From the NCBI GenBank assembly GCA_040222185.1, contig JAVKDP010000052.1:1-46261 (forward strand): a DNA stretch of 46,261 bases. Reading direction: 5' to 3'. Position 1 is the first letter of the stretch, and every line of letters begins with the position of its first letter. Made by a program: the position numbers and the translations under genes. Source of the DNA: JAVKDP01 sp040222185. GTDB lineage: Bacteria > Bacteroidota > Rhodothermia > Balneolales > Balneolaceae. The notes beneath the pieces are model-generated. The model was given only the letters and a program-made list of their open reading frames with translations, had not been told where the DNA came from and ran no database searches. Shown one piece after another: positions 17,223 to 26,216 of this stretch.

Positions 17223-18335
17223 CTATTTCAGGTACACTCGCTTACCTGTTTTTGCACTTCGAATAGCAGCGTCCAGGATTTCCATCACAATCATATTGTT
17301 TTCGAGTGATGACAAATCATAGGCGGGTAAAGTAATTTCGTTTCTAATTACCGCAGCGAAAAGGGCAAATGGATCATCATAGGGAGAAAGGAGTTCATTT
17401 AGGGTTTCCTTTTGTTCAGCTTCATTCTCACTTAATCGGTACCTGATGTCGGAGCGGTTGTCACTTATTATATATCCGGTTTGCCCATATACCTCCATGT
17501 CCTTTCTATTAAAAGGCCAGTTCCATGATGCCTGGATAATTCCTTGCATTTCTGGATATGTGAGTACGATTGTAGCTTCATCATCTACTTTCGTATATAT
17601 TTCTGGTTTGATCGTTTGCGTAACAGCGAAAACAGATTCAGGCTTTTCTCCTCCTTTAAGCCAGGTGATCAAATTGGCACCGTAACATCCAAAATCAGTA
17701 AGTGCACCAGCTCCGTTTTGAACCGGATCGATAAGCCATTCCAGGAACTCCTGGTTTACACCAATTTCTGCCGGACCTTTATGACCATCATGAACCACAA
17801 TCTTTCTCAGATCACCAATTTCACCCTTTTTTGCCATTTCAAAAGCTTTATGATTGGTAGGGTACCAGGTAGTCTCATAATTTGTTAGAAGATGAATATT
17901 ATGTTGTTCAGCAAGCGCCTTCATCTTATGTGCATGATCAAGGCTTACAGCTAAAGGTTTTTCAACCATTACATGTATTCCCAATGGTGCAGCCTTTTCA
18001 ACAACCTCAAGATGCTCATAAATTGTACCAAAAGCGGTTATAGCCTCCGGATTAGTGGCTGTAATCATGTCTTCCATTGTATCAAATACGATATCCATTG
18101 AATAACCATGCTGATCTGCATAACGTTGAGCAAGTTCTTTGTTAGGTTCTACTATACCTACAATTTCAATGTCTCCGCGGTCTGGTCGTCCCAGAATCCA
18201 GTGAACATGTGTATGAGTTAATCCTACTACTCCAACTTTAAGAGGTTCAATAGTTTGAGCTTCTGATAGCGTACTGCCAGAAATGCTTATAAAGAAGAGA
18301 AAGAGAAGTATTGTTTTTAAATGTGAGAAAGGCAT
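17223..18335 (-). CDS. Exported Gfo/Idh/MocA-family oxidoreductase
   Basis: A 370-residue protein: signal peptide (about residues 1-27, ending SEAQ), a Rossmann domain and a C-terminal alpha/beta substrate domain. The dinucleotide-binding turn is KVGVVGLTHTHVHW, a GxxG form rather than the classic GxGxxG; the family motif VEKPLAV follows near 125. TDFGCYGANLITWL near 215 is the conserved catalytic-domain helix. Family members act on sugars or inositols with NAD(P). The signal peptide suggests periplasmic action with a tightly held cofactor, as known for a set of exported members in Bacteroidota; this localisation is inference. It is preceded by the MBL gene on the same strand (48-base gap). 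Confidence 0.85.
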   Translation of the reverse strand: MPFSHLKTILLFLFFISISGSTLSEAQTIEPLKVGVVGLTHTHVHWILGRPDRGDIEIVGIVEPNKELAQRYADQHGYSMDIVFDTMEDMITATNPEAITAFGTIYEHLEVVEKAAPLGIHVMVEKPLAVSLDHAHKMKALAEQHNIHLLTNYETTWYPTNHKAFEMAKKGEIGDLRKIVVHDGHKGPAEIGVNQEFLEWLIDPVQNGAGALTDFGCYGANLITWLKGGEKPESVFAVTQTIKPEIYTKVDDEATIVLTYPEMQGIIQASWNWPFNRKDMEVYGQTGYIISDNRSDIRYRLSENEAEQKETLNELLSPYDDPFALFAAVIRNEITLPAYDLSSLENNMIVMEILDAAIRSAKTGKRVYLK

Positions 18336-18383
18336 ATATCTAAATGCTATTAAGTGTGCTTATGATTAACCGGATATAGTACT

Positions 18384-19232
18384 TCACTGAACTTCTTCGA
18401 GTGCAAATTTCTTATCCCCGTCAAGAATTAACTTGCCAGCTTTGGCATGAATCGAATGATAGAAGAGGAGAGTGGCTTCTTCTTTAAGTGCCTGTCGAAG
18501 CAAGAGTGTTTTTGCTTTTTTTGATTGGATAGGATCTATATCCATCGACCTCATTTCATAATGGTTCAAATGGGCTTCACTTGGAAGCAGGTCTCCAAGG
18601 TAGTACGCAGTTTCTCCGCTATCCTGGATTTTAATGATTTGATGTCCAGGAGTATGTCCTCCGGTTCGAATTAATGTTATCCCAGGAAAGAGCTCATAGT
18701 ATTGATCGGTAATTAGCACAAGTCTTTCTTCTGCATAGAGTTTATATAATTCATCCAAATCATAATTGGCTCCAAAAACAGGATTTTCTTCCTGGACTCT
18801 TTGTACAGCATAGTGCCATTCCAGCTTTTGAACAAAGTAATGAGCGTTAGGAAGTGTCGCCTCAGTGATGGCAGATTCATTCACAAAAGTTGATCCTGCA
18901 GCATGGTCAAAATGAAGGTGAGAAAGTACTACATGAGTTACATCTTCGGTTGAGAGTCCAAAGATGTCAAGGTTTGTTTTCAGGTTAGAGGTGTCAGTGT
19001 ACGAGCTTTTTGAATCAAGTCCCCAACCGAGTCCCGTATCCAGAAGAATAACCCTGTTTTCGTCTTTGATCAGAATAGGGTCAATCCCGACATGGATAGA
19101 GTTAGAATAGCTAGTAGTGTCTTCTTTTTTGGATGTTATAGTAGAAGCATTCATTTTTTGGAAAATTCCATCTTCAAACACTTCAAAAATACCTTCACTA
19201 AGTTGTTCTATCTCAAATCGACCGATTTTCAT
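18384..19232 (-). CDS. Metallo-beta-lactamase-fold hydrolase
   Basis: A 282-residue protein from the preferred ATG at 19232 (MKIGRFEIEQLSEGIFEV). A longer open frame starts at 19328, but the added 32 residues are not typical of the family, and the shorter form leaves 116 bases for divergent promoters. The di-metal motif is SHLHFDHAAGS, followed by a later His in GGHTPGHQ and the YYLGDLLP Asp. This combination is typical of lactonase-like or glyoxalase II-like hydrolases; no signal peptide is seen with this start. Substrate unknown. Confidence 0.82.
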   Translation of the reverse strand: MKIGRFEIEQLSEGIFEVFEDGIFQKMNASTITSKKEDTTSYSNSIHVGIDPILIKDENRVILLDTGLGWGLDSKSSYTDTSNLKTNLDIFGLSTEDVTHVVLSHLHFDHAAGSTFVNESAITEATLPNAHYFVQKLEWHYAVQRVQEENPVFGANYDLDELYKLYAEERLVLITDQYYELFPGITLIRTGGHTPGHQIIKIQDSGETAYYLGDLLPSEAHLNHYEMRSMDIDPIQSKKAKTLLLRQALKEEATLLFYHSIHAKAGKLILDGDKKFALEEVQ

Positions 19233-19348
19233 TAATGCGAATGGCTCTAACTTTTTTTGTGTTTCGAAATTAATATTACAGCTAATTTCATTTCCTAAAC
19301 AACTTAATAAATCTTCTCTTTCATGCAATTCATTTTATCTTTATCAGT

Positions 19349-20950
19349 ATGAGTAAATACGATGCTATTATTATCGGATCGGGCCATAATGGGTTAACTA
19401 CGGGGTGTTATCTTGCAAAAAACGGGTATAAAGTTTTAGTACTTGAGCGCAGAGATACAATTGGTGGGGCCGTTTGTACCGAAACGATGTTTAAATCTGA
19501 CCAAAATCCTAATGGGTTTAAAATGGATGTTGGTTCTTCTGTTCATATCATGATTCATCAAACAGGAATCATAGAAGAACTTGAGTTGACCAAGTATGGT
19601 TTGGAATACATCGATATGGACCCAATTATGTCGTATCCGGCTCCAACAGGGAAAGGGGTGATACACTTCTGGAAAGATGTAGATCGAACCTTAGAATCGA
19701 TTTCTAAAGTAGCCCCGGAAGATGTGAAGAACTACAAAGAGTTCATTGATTTCTGGGGAAAGATCAATAAGGGTGTTCTAAAAGCATTTATGACTACCCC
19801 AACAACAGGAGGTATTGTCACTGAAATGGCAAAAGCCCAGATTCGTGATGGAGCTATGTTTAAGAAAGGAGAACAACAGGCAGGTCTCCAGAAGATCCTA
19901 TCCAGCTACGGAAAGGTTGTAGATGACGCTTTTGATAATCCATATATGAAAGCGGCATTGCTTTGGTTTGCAGCTCAATCCGGTCCGTTACCAGATCATT
20001 CAGCAACTGGCGATTTCGCAGGCTGGCAATCCATGCTTCATGAAAGTGGTGCAAAGCATCCTAAGGGCGGAAGCGGGATGTTGACACAGGCGATGAAGAA
20101 CCTCATAGAGTCACATGGTGGAGAAGTAAAATCCAATCAGCCAGTTAAAAAGATAATTATAGAAAACGGTCAAGCTATTGGTGTGCAAACAGATGAAGGA
20201 GTTGAATATAGAGCTCCAATTATAGTTTCTAATGCTCACGTACAAACCACGATGATGAAAATGGTTGGAAGGGAACATTTGGGCGATTCCATGTTTAAGA
20301 AGGTTGAAAACATAAATGTTGGTAATGGTTTTGGGATGGTGATTAGATGTGCGGTTGAAGAACTACCGCAATACACAGCAGCTCCAGATGATCCATTTAT
20401 CCATAACGGAATACAGCTGATGGCACCATCTGTACAATACATGCACAATGCTATTGGCGATTACATGCAAAAGAAACCACCAGAAAAACCTGCAGCACTA
20501 GCAATGACCTTTTCCAAGATTGATCCGGAAGTAGCACCTGATGGAAAACATACCATGTTTGTTTGGGCACAATGGCATCCATATGAGTTGGCAAATGGTG
20601 TGAAATGGGATGATATCCGTGAAAGAGAAGCACAGAAAATCTACGATGTAGTAGTTGATTATGCGCCTAACATGAAGGACAAACTCATTGACTGGTACAT
20701 TCAGAGCCCCTTAGATATTGAGAGGAAACATGGCTTGTTAAAAGGAAATGTAATGCATGTTGAAATGAGTTTTGACCAAATGTTTATGTTTCGCCCGATA
20801 CCGGAAATGAGCAGGTATGAAACCCCGATTAAAAACTTATATCTTTCAAGTGCATCTTGCCATCCGGGAGGAGGAGTATTTGGAGCAGCTGGACATAATG
20901 CAGCGCAGGTAATATTGAAGAAATCAAAAAAGAAAAAGTGGTTTAGTTGA
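19349..20950 (+). CDS. FAD-dependent oxidoreductase, PYROXD2/CrtI (phytoene desaturase)-like
   Basis: A 533-residue flavoprotein. The N-terminal FAD-binding motif is AIIIGSGHNGLTTGCYLAK, followed by VLVLERRDTIGGAV (residues 33-46). The substrate region and the C-terminal ASCHPGGGVFGAAGHNAA are the second conserved FAD contact of the CrtI/PYROXD2 group. The protein is closer in pattern to PYROXD2-like proteins than to dedicated carotenoid desaturases, and no carotenoid genes are nearby. The actual substrate is not known. Its stop overlaps the TTG start of the alanine racemase gene. Confidence 0.85.
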   Translation: MSKYDAIIIGSGHNGLTTGCYLAKNGYKVLVLERRDTIGGAVCTETMFKSDQNPNGFKMDVGSSVHIMIHQTGIIEELELTKYGLEYIDMDPIMSYPAPTGKGVIHFWKDVDRTLESISKVAPEDVKNYKEFIDFWGKINKGVLKAFMTTPTTGGIVTEMAKAQIRDGAMFKKGEQQAGLQKILSSYGKVVDDAFDNPYMKAALLWFAAQSGPLPDHSATGDFAGWQSMLHESGAKHPKGGSGMLTQAMKNLIESHGGEVKSNQPVKKIIIENGQAIGVQTDEGVEYRAPIIVSNAHVQTTMMKMVGREHLGDSMFKKVENINVGNGFGMVIRCAVEELPQYTAAPDDPFIHNGIQLMAPSVQYMHNAIGDYMQKKPPEKPAALAMTFSKIDPEVAPDGKHTMFVWAQWHPYELANGVKWDDIREREAQKIYDVVVDYAPNMKDKLIDWYIQSPLDIERKHGLLKGNVMHVEMSFDQMFMFRPIPEMSRYETPIKNLYLSSASCHPGGGVFGAAGHNAAQVILKKSKKKKWFS

Positions 20951-22005
20951 ACTCAAAAGCAGTAATACATTTATCAAAGGTAGATCATAATCTAAAAGCA
21001 ATAAGTTCCAGGTTAAAGGCTGGAGTTAAAAAAATGGCTGTTGTAAAGGACAATGGGTATGGCCATGGGATGGAAGAAATATCCATTCATATCAAAGACA
21101 AAGTAGAGTGGTTTTGTGTGGCAAGAGCTGAGGAAGGGAAAAAACTCAGAGAATCAGGTATTCAAAACCCAATACTGGTTTTCGAATCACCGCGAAAAAG
21201 TACGGTTGATTTATACGTGAAATATAATCTTACGGCTACCCTGGCGGATATTTCTATATTGAATATTTTAAAAACGGGTACACAATTTCATATCAATATC
21301 GATACAGGTATGAGAAGATTGGGGATACTTCCGGAAGATATTTCCAGGCTTAGAGCAGAGCTATCAAAAGCTAAAGATTTAGAATGTACGGGGATTTATA
21401 CACATTACTTTAAAGCAGATGATCCTGGTAATAAGGAAGTGGAAAGTCAGCTGGAATCATTTAAAGATATACGAAGTGAGTTTCCTTCAGAATGGATGAC
21501 ACATACTGCCAATACGGGTGGGATATTTCACTATCAACATCTTGATTTACAATTTGATGCAGTACGTCCGGGAGTGTGTCTGTATGGGTTTGGAGCCGGA
21601 GCTGTAACTGTGAACGAACTTGATCCGATACTAGATTGGAAATCCTTCTTAATGCAGGTAAAGAGAGTTAAAAAAGGTGATTCTGTGAGTTATGGAGCAC
21701 GGTGGATTGCACCTGAGGATGGTTTTATAGGAGTTATCCCATCGGGGTATAGTGATGGAATTCCCAGAAGGCTAGGGGGGAAATTTAAAGTGATGATTGA
21801 TGGTAAACTTTTTCCGCAGATCGGAACCATCAGTATGGATTACATGATGGTATACCTGGAAGACCAGGAGTTTGAAGCTGGGACTGAAGTTTATTTGCTA
21901 AAAGGAACCGAACTAAGTGCAACAAACTGGGCTGAATTATCAGAGACGATTCCTTATGAGATCACAACGAATATTAAAGAAAGTGTAAAAAGAGAGTTTA
22001 TCTAA
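20947..22005 (+). CDS. alr: Alanine racemase
   Basis: A 352-residue fold-type III PLP enzyme that makes D-alanine for peptidoglycan. The PLP lysine is Lys34 in VVKDNGYGHG (usual family form KANAYGHG, so two neighbours are substituted). The catalytic tyrosine is Tyr249 in SVSYGARW, with PSGYSDGIPRRL and GTISMDYMMV following. The start is a TTG that shares four bases with the stop of the preceding gene (TTGA), which suggests translational coupling. Many Bacteroidota carry a MurF-Alr fusion; this is a stand-alone protein of normal length. Confidence 0.9.
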   Translation: MNSKAVIHLSKVDHNLKAISSRLKAGVKKMAVVKDNGYGHGMEEISIHIKDKVEWFCVARAEEGKKLRESGIQNPILVFESPRKSTVDLYVKYNLTATLADISILNILKTGTQFHINIDTGMRRLGILPEDISRLRAELSKAKDLECTGIYTHYFKADDPGNKEVESQLESFKDIRSEFPSEWMTHTANTGGIFHYQHLDLQFDAVRPGVCLYGFGAGAVTVNELDPILDWKSFLMQVKRVKKGDSVSYGARWIAPEDGFIGVIPSGYSDGIPRRLGGKFKVMIDGKLFPQIGTISMDYMMVYLEDQEFEAGTEVYLLKGTELSATNWAELSETIPYEITTNIKESVKREFI

Positions 22006-22009
22006 GAGC

Positions 22010-22498
22010 CTAGTAAAGAATTTCGTCCAGCTCAATATCATAGATAACGGTATCTATAAAAACACTTTGGCTTGGTGGAATTACTAACACCCTTTGTTCA
22101 CCTTCTTTCATGCCTAGAATTCCCTGAACAAAACCTTCTCCACGAGAATTAACACCCTGCTCATCATTGTAAGAGCCAATATTGTTAAAGATGGAAGAGG
22201 AAGTTTTTCCATTCACAAATGAGCTTTGGAAGATAGTACCATCCAGATCTCTGGCGGTAAAGAATAAGCGAATGTTATCTCTGATACCAACTTCGAAAGG
22301 CCCAGCACCTTCCTTGATAACATAATAAATAAGCCCGCTTTCATTAACTACTTTACTAATGGCTTGTGTAGTATCGGGTAGATCAGGGGCATCAGAGTAA
22401 TCAATGGTGAAATTAGTATTATTAGTATCACACGCTGAAATAACCAGGATAGCTGAAAGCGTTAGTAGGAAAATCTTCGAAATTTTAGGAGCAGACAT
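22010..22498 (-). CDS. FKBP-type peptidyl-prolyl isomerase lipoprotein
   Basis: A 162-residue protein with a lipobox (ILVISACD, Cys near 23). The domain from about 55 on has the FKBP order: an ITYKV-like strand (LIYYVIKEGAGP), VGIRDNIRLFFTARDLDGTIFQSS, a GILGMKEGEQRVLVIPP segment equivalent to the conserved GMxxGexrxxxIPP, and the closing strand DTVIYDIELDEI. It should assist folding of exported proteins from an envelope membrane. The SYNDEQGVNSRG insertion lies before the GMKEG helix. It ends 4 bases from the convergent alr stop. Confidence 0.85.
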   Translation of the reverse strand: MSAPKISKIFLLTLSAILVISACDTNNTNFTIDYSDAPDLPDTTQAISKVVNESGLIYYVIKEGAGPFEVGIRDNIRLFFTARDLDGTIFQSSFVNGKTSSSIFNNIGSYNDEQGVNSRGEGFVQGILGMKEGEQRVLVIPPSQSVFIDTVIYDIELDEILY

Positions 22499-22584
22499 TA
22501 AATAAGATTCTTGAACAGTTTTAAGATCGGTTACTTAACCAATTCTTAAGAGTTTTATTATTTATTTTTTAATCCTCAAAATAT

Positions 22585-22608
22585 AAGGCTTGATGAAATT
22601 AAAAGCCT
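22585..22608 (-). terminator. Weak terminator-like hairpin downstream of tatC
   Basis: On the minus strand AGGCTT (22608-22603) pairs with AAGCCT (22591-22586) around an 11-base loop and is followed by TATATTTT. The stem has only 6 pairs, so confidence is low. Confidence 0.3.
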
Positions 22609-22650
22609 GATTCAAAGTGAGAAAAGATTTCAGGGCTTAGCTTACCTTGA

Positions 22651-23502
22651 TTAAGCTTCACCAAATGCTTTTTTCAATTCTTTTTCCCTTCTTTTTCCGG
22701 CAATACGACTCACCCAAATTGAAAACTCATAAAGAACCAACAGTGGCATAGCTATTAAGACCTGAGAAATAGGTTCTGGTGGAGTTAAAAGAGCTGCAAC
22801 CACCAGGCACAGGATGATGGCATGCCGTCTGTATTTTCTTAAGAACTCAGGAGTAAGAATTCCAATCTTAGAAAGGGCATAGCTAAGAATAGGGATTTGA
22901 AAAATGATACCGCAAGACAAAACCCACATAGCCAGAGAACCAAAGTATTCATTGATATCAAAATCGTTTCTTACAATACCTGAAGCCGAGATATTGAAAG
23001 TAGCAAAGAACTGTAGTGCAAATGGAACAAGGATCAGATATCCAAAGGCAACACCTGTTAAGAAGAAAACAGTGATGAAGAAAGTACTGGAAATAGTTTT
23101 CCACTTTTCTTTTGTTTCAAGAGCAGGCTCTACGAAAGACCAGATTTGATAAAAGAAAACTGGTGAACCAATCAAGAATCCTGAAACGAATAGCATTCCC
23201 CAATAAGTAAAGAATTGACCGGGAAGTTTCCTGCTTTGGAGTGTCAGGTCAATAGCATCTACTCCGATGAACTTATACATGAAGAAGCCAGATTTGGTGG
23301 GTCCAAGGAGCACTTCGTCAATAATAAAACCGGAAAAGATAGCAGCAACAATTACGCCAGCCACTACACCTAACATACCTTTGATGATTCTCCATCTAAG
23401 TTCTTCCAAATGTTCTAAAAAGGACATTTGATCAGTTCTGTCAGGTGGTTTTACTGCTTTAGGAGGAGTAGCCCCCATAATTTGTCTTTCTTCGTTGGCC
23501 AA
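22651..23502 (-). CDS. tatC: Sec-independent protein translocase TatC
   Basis: A 283-residue inner membrane protein with six predicted membrane segments. The diagnostic N-terminal motif is MSFLEHLEELRWRII (residues 26-40); SFVEPALETKEKW near 128 corresponds to the conserved first periplasmic and cytoplasmic region, and PPEPISQVLIAMPLLVLYE marks the last segments. It forms the Tat substrate receptor together with TatA/TatB proteins, which are not in this window. It lies 9 bases after glyA on the same strand and so is probably in the rpiB-glyA-tatC transcript. Confidence 0.94.
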   Translation of the reverse strand: MANEERQIMGATPPKAVKPPDRTDQMSFLEHLEELRWRIIKGMLGVVAGVIVAAIFSGFIIDEVLLGPTKSGFFMYKFIGVDAIDLTLQSRKLPGQFFTYWGMLFVSGFLIGSPVFFYQIWSFVEPALETKEKWKTISSTFFITVFFLTGVAFGYLILVPFALQFFATFNISASGIVRNDFDINEYFGSLAMWVLSCGIIFQIPILSYALSKIGILTPEFLRKYRRHAIILCLVVAALLTPPEPISQVLIAMPLLVLYEFSIWVSRIAGKRREKELKKAFGEA

Positions 23503-23511
23503 GTGTTTACT

Positions 23512-24810
23512 CTATGCGTTTACGAAATCGTAAAGTGGGTATCGGTCACAAAGTGCTTCAACTTCACCAGTTACCTTTCTATGGATATCCTCATTGGTTG
23601 GATCCTGAAGTACTTTATCAATAAGAACAGCGATGTATTCAAAATCAGCTTCTACTAAGCCACGTGTGGTCATTGCCGGAGAACCAATTCTAATTCCAGA
23701 AGTTACAAAAGGACTTTCAGTATCGAATGGTACCATATTCTTGTTTACCGTAATTGCAGAATGCCCGAGAGCTTCTTCTGCAATCTTACCGTTCAGGCCT
23801 TTATTTCTCAGGTCGATAAGTATGAGATGGTTATCTGTACCACCACTTACAATATTATATCCAAGCTCCATGAATTTAGCAGCAAGAGCGCGTGCATTTT
23901 TCTGAGTCTGAATTTGGTACTCTTTGAAAGAATCTTGTAATGCTTCACCATAAGCTACTGCTTTAGCAGCTACCACATGCATAAGTGGCCCGCCTTGAGT
24001 TCCGGGGAACACTGCTGAATCAAATACTTCACTCCAGTTTTTTACACGTCCGGATTTTGGAGCCACAACTCCAAGTGTGTTTTCTCCATCCTTACCCACA
24101 AGTATCATTCCACCACGAGGTCCTCGTAAAGTTTTATGTGTTGTTGTAGTTACAACATGAGCGTGGGGTAGAGGATCATTCAGAATACCGGTAGCGATCA
24201 AGCCAGCGGTATGAGCCATATCCATCCATAATAAGGCACCTACTTCATCTGCGATACTTCTGAAAGCTTGGTAATCATAATCGCGTGAATAGGCTGAGGC
24301 ACCAATTGAAATCATTGTTGGATTAACAGCTTTTGCTTTGTCCCGGATCATATCCATATCAAGACGACCAGTTTCTTTCCCAACACCATAGAATTCAGGT
24401 TTAAAATAAATCCCGGAAAAGTTTACATGAGAACCATGAGTTAAATGACCACCATGCGATAAATCAAAGCCTAATAGAGTGTCACCAGGCTTCATACAGG
24501 CAAGGTAAACGGCTGCATTAGCTGTAGCTCCGGAATGAGGCTGAACATTTACCCAATCTGCTCCAAACAATTCCTTAGCCCGGTCTCTGGCTATGTCTTC
24601 AACAACATCGGCATATTCACAGCCACCGTAATATCTCTTTCCAGGATAACCTTCAGCATACTTATTGGTAAGAACACTGCCATTTGCTTGTAGTACAGCG
24701 CGTGTTACAAAGTTCTCTGAAGCAATAAGTTCCAGGTTTTTATTTTGACGATTGGTTTCCTTTTCCAGTAAGTCAAATATCTTAGGATCTTGTTCCTGAA
24801 TAGATTTCAT
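23512..24810 (-). CDS. glyA: Serine hydroxymethyltransferase
   Basis: A 432-residue PLP enzyme interconverting serine and glycine with tetrahydrofolate. Key segments: ELIASENFVT near 28, LTNKYAEGYPGKRYYGGCE near 50, VQPHSGATANAAVY near 93, and the PLP lysine in VTTTTHKTLRGPRGG near 228. The C-terminus SPFVTSGIRIGSPAMTTRG is also typical. Its ATG overlaps the rpiB stop by one base (TAATG on the minus strand), which implies co-translation. Normal length and no oddities. Confidence 0.96.
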   Translation of the reverse strand: MKSIQEQDPKIFDLLEKETNRQNKNLELIASENFVTRAVLQANGSVLTNKYAEGYPGKRYYGGCEYADVVEDIARDRAKELFGADWVNVQPHSGATANAAVYLACMKPGDTLLGFDLSHGGHLTHGSHVNFSGIYFKPEFYGVGKETGRLDMDMIRDKAKAVNPTMISIGASAYSRDYDYQAFRSIADEVGALLWMDMAHTAGLIATGILNDPLPHAHVVTTTTHKTLRGPRGGMILVGKDGENTLGVVAPKSGRVKNWSEVFDSAVFPGTQGGPLMHVVAAKAVAYGEALQDSFKEYQIQTQKNARALAAKFMELGYNIVSGGTDNHLILIDLRNKGLNGKIAEEALGHSAITVNKNMVPFDTESPFVTSGIRIGSPAMTTRGLVEADFEYIAVLIDKVLQDPTNEDIHRKVTGEVEALCDRYPLYDFVNA

Positions 24811-25259
24811 TAACTATTGTCTTTTTGTGTTAGTGATTCAATTTTTTCAACCCGACGATTATGTCTGCCGCCTTCAAACTCTGTATTAAGCCAGGCAGTT
24901 ACAATTCCTTCAATCTGAGATTCATCCAATTCACGTCCGGGCAAACAAATGATATTTGCATTATTGTGAAGCTTAGTCATTTCAGCTACCTGCTCGTTAT
25001 AAACCAGGGCAGCACGTACTTTTGGGTATTTATTAGCTGTCATACACACACCTTGTCCGCTTCCGCATAAAATGATTCCTTGCTCATATTCCCCGGAATC
25101 AACTTTTTCAGCTACCTGAACAGCAAAATCAGGGTAGTCAACAGAGTCTTCGGTGTGGGTGCCAAAATCAACCGGTGTATGCCCAAGTTTTTCAAGAATC
25201 TTCTTAGTGATAGTCTTTGCCGGAAAACCTGCGTGATCGCTCGCTATTGGGATGATCAT
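24810..25259 (-). CDS. rpiB: Ribose-5-phosphate isomerase B
   Basis: A 149-residue RpiB/LacA/LacB-family enzyme that interconverts ribose-5-phosphate and ribulose-5-phosphate. The start has IPIASDHAGF, followed by DFGTHTEDSVDYPDFA, the catalytic-site GIILCGSGQGVCMTANK (with the conserved Cys), and the NNANIICLPGRE segment near 100. It is first in the rpiB-glyA-tatC run and is divergent from the inositol monophosphatase gene. Confidence 0.94.
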   Translation of the reverse strand: MIIPIASDHAGFPAKTITKKILEKLGHTPVDFGTHTEDSVDYPDFAVQVAEKVDSGEYEQGIILCGSGQGVCMTANKYPKVRAALVYNEQVAEMTKLHNNANIICLPGRELDESQIEGIVTAWLNTEFEGGRHNRRVEKIESLTQKDNS

Positions 25260-25363
25260 TACACTTAATTTTGGATGAATGATTAGGCAACAAATATCTT
25301 CAAATTTTAGCTTAGATTAAAGCGAACAATTATGTTATTCCAAACGATTCAACAAAAGAGAAT

Positions 25364-26173
25364 TTGAGTTATCAAAAAGAACTGGAAATTGCTAAAAAAG
25401 CGGCTAATGAAGCAGCTCTGGTAATTAGGGCATTTAGTGAGAACGAGAACTTTAGAATTCAGTTAAAAGGCAAAAACGACCTGGTTACTGATGCAGACCT
25501 GGCTTCTGAAAAGAAGATTCTGGAAATCATTAATGCAGAGTTTCCTGAAGACCAGTTTTTAGCAGAGGAGTCGAATCAGTATTCGGAGTTGCCAAAAGGC
25601 CGGGTTTGGATTATCGATCCCATTGATGGAACAACCAATTTTGCACATGGTTTTGCTCCTTACTGTATTTCAATTGCTTTGTGGGTAGATGGAGTTCCAA
25701 AAGTTGGCTTAGTTTTAGAAGTAGCTCATAATGAATTGTTTTTTGCCGTAGAAGGAGAGGGAGCTTTTTTAAATGATCAGAAGCTGTTCATTTCTCAAAT
25801 CACTGAACCAGGCAAGTCACTTTTAGCAACAGGCTTTCCTTACAGTGTTTTTCATTTAGTGGATCAATACCTGAATCTGCTTAAAAGCCTGATGCAAAAA
25901 ACACATGGCATCAGGAGAGCGGGAGCAGCATCTTACGACCTCTGTTGTGTTGCAGCAGGAAGAGTAGAAGGCTTCTTTGAATACGGATTAAGTCCCTGGG
26001 ATGTAGCCGCGGGTTCTATAATTATTAAAGAAGCAGGTGGAGACGTTACAGACTGGAATGGAGGTAGAAACTGGTTGTTTGGGAAACGTATTATAGCTGG
26101 AAATACAGGAATTATATCTTTCCTTCAAAACGAAGTCCAGGATAATTTCAGTAAAAATGAGATTATTGAATAG
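25364..26173 (+). CDS. Inositol monophosphatase family protein
   Basis: A 269-residue Mg-dependent phosphatase. The metal-binding motifs are EES near 67, WIIDPIDGTTNFAHG near 83 (DPIDGTTNF signature) and WDVAAGSIIIKEAGG near 209. The start is a TTG preceded by AAAAGAGAA, which is a plausible ribosome binding site; the upstream ATG at 25332 is out of frame. Family members act on inositol phosphates, related sugar phosphates or 3'-phosphoadenosine phosphates, so SuhB is a reasonable but unproved name. It is 43 bases upstream of aguB on the same strand. Confidence 0.88.
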   Translation: MSYQKELEIAKKAANEAALVIRAFSENENFRIQLKGKNDLVTDADLASEKKILEIINAEFPEDQFLAEESNQYSELPKGRVWIIDPIDGTTNFAHGFAPYCISIALWVDGVPKVGLVLEVAHNELFFAVEGEGAFLNDQKLFISQITEPGKSLLATGFPYSVFHLVDQYLNLLKSLMQKTHGIRRAGAASYDLCCVAAGRVEGFFEYGLSPWDVAAGSIIIKEAGGDVTDWNGGRNWLFGKRIIAGNTGIISFLQNEVQDNFSKNEIIE

Positions 26174-26216
26174 AGTTTTTAGTTTTACCCGATGAATAGA
26201 CCTAAAGCAGAAAATT

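Noticed and set aside
19349..20950. Dedicated phytoene desaturase (carotenoid synthesis)
   Set aside because: The sequence pattern is closer to PYROXD2-like proteins and no crtB or other carotenoid genes are near.
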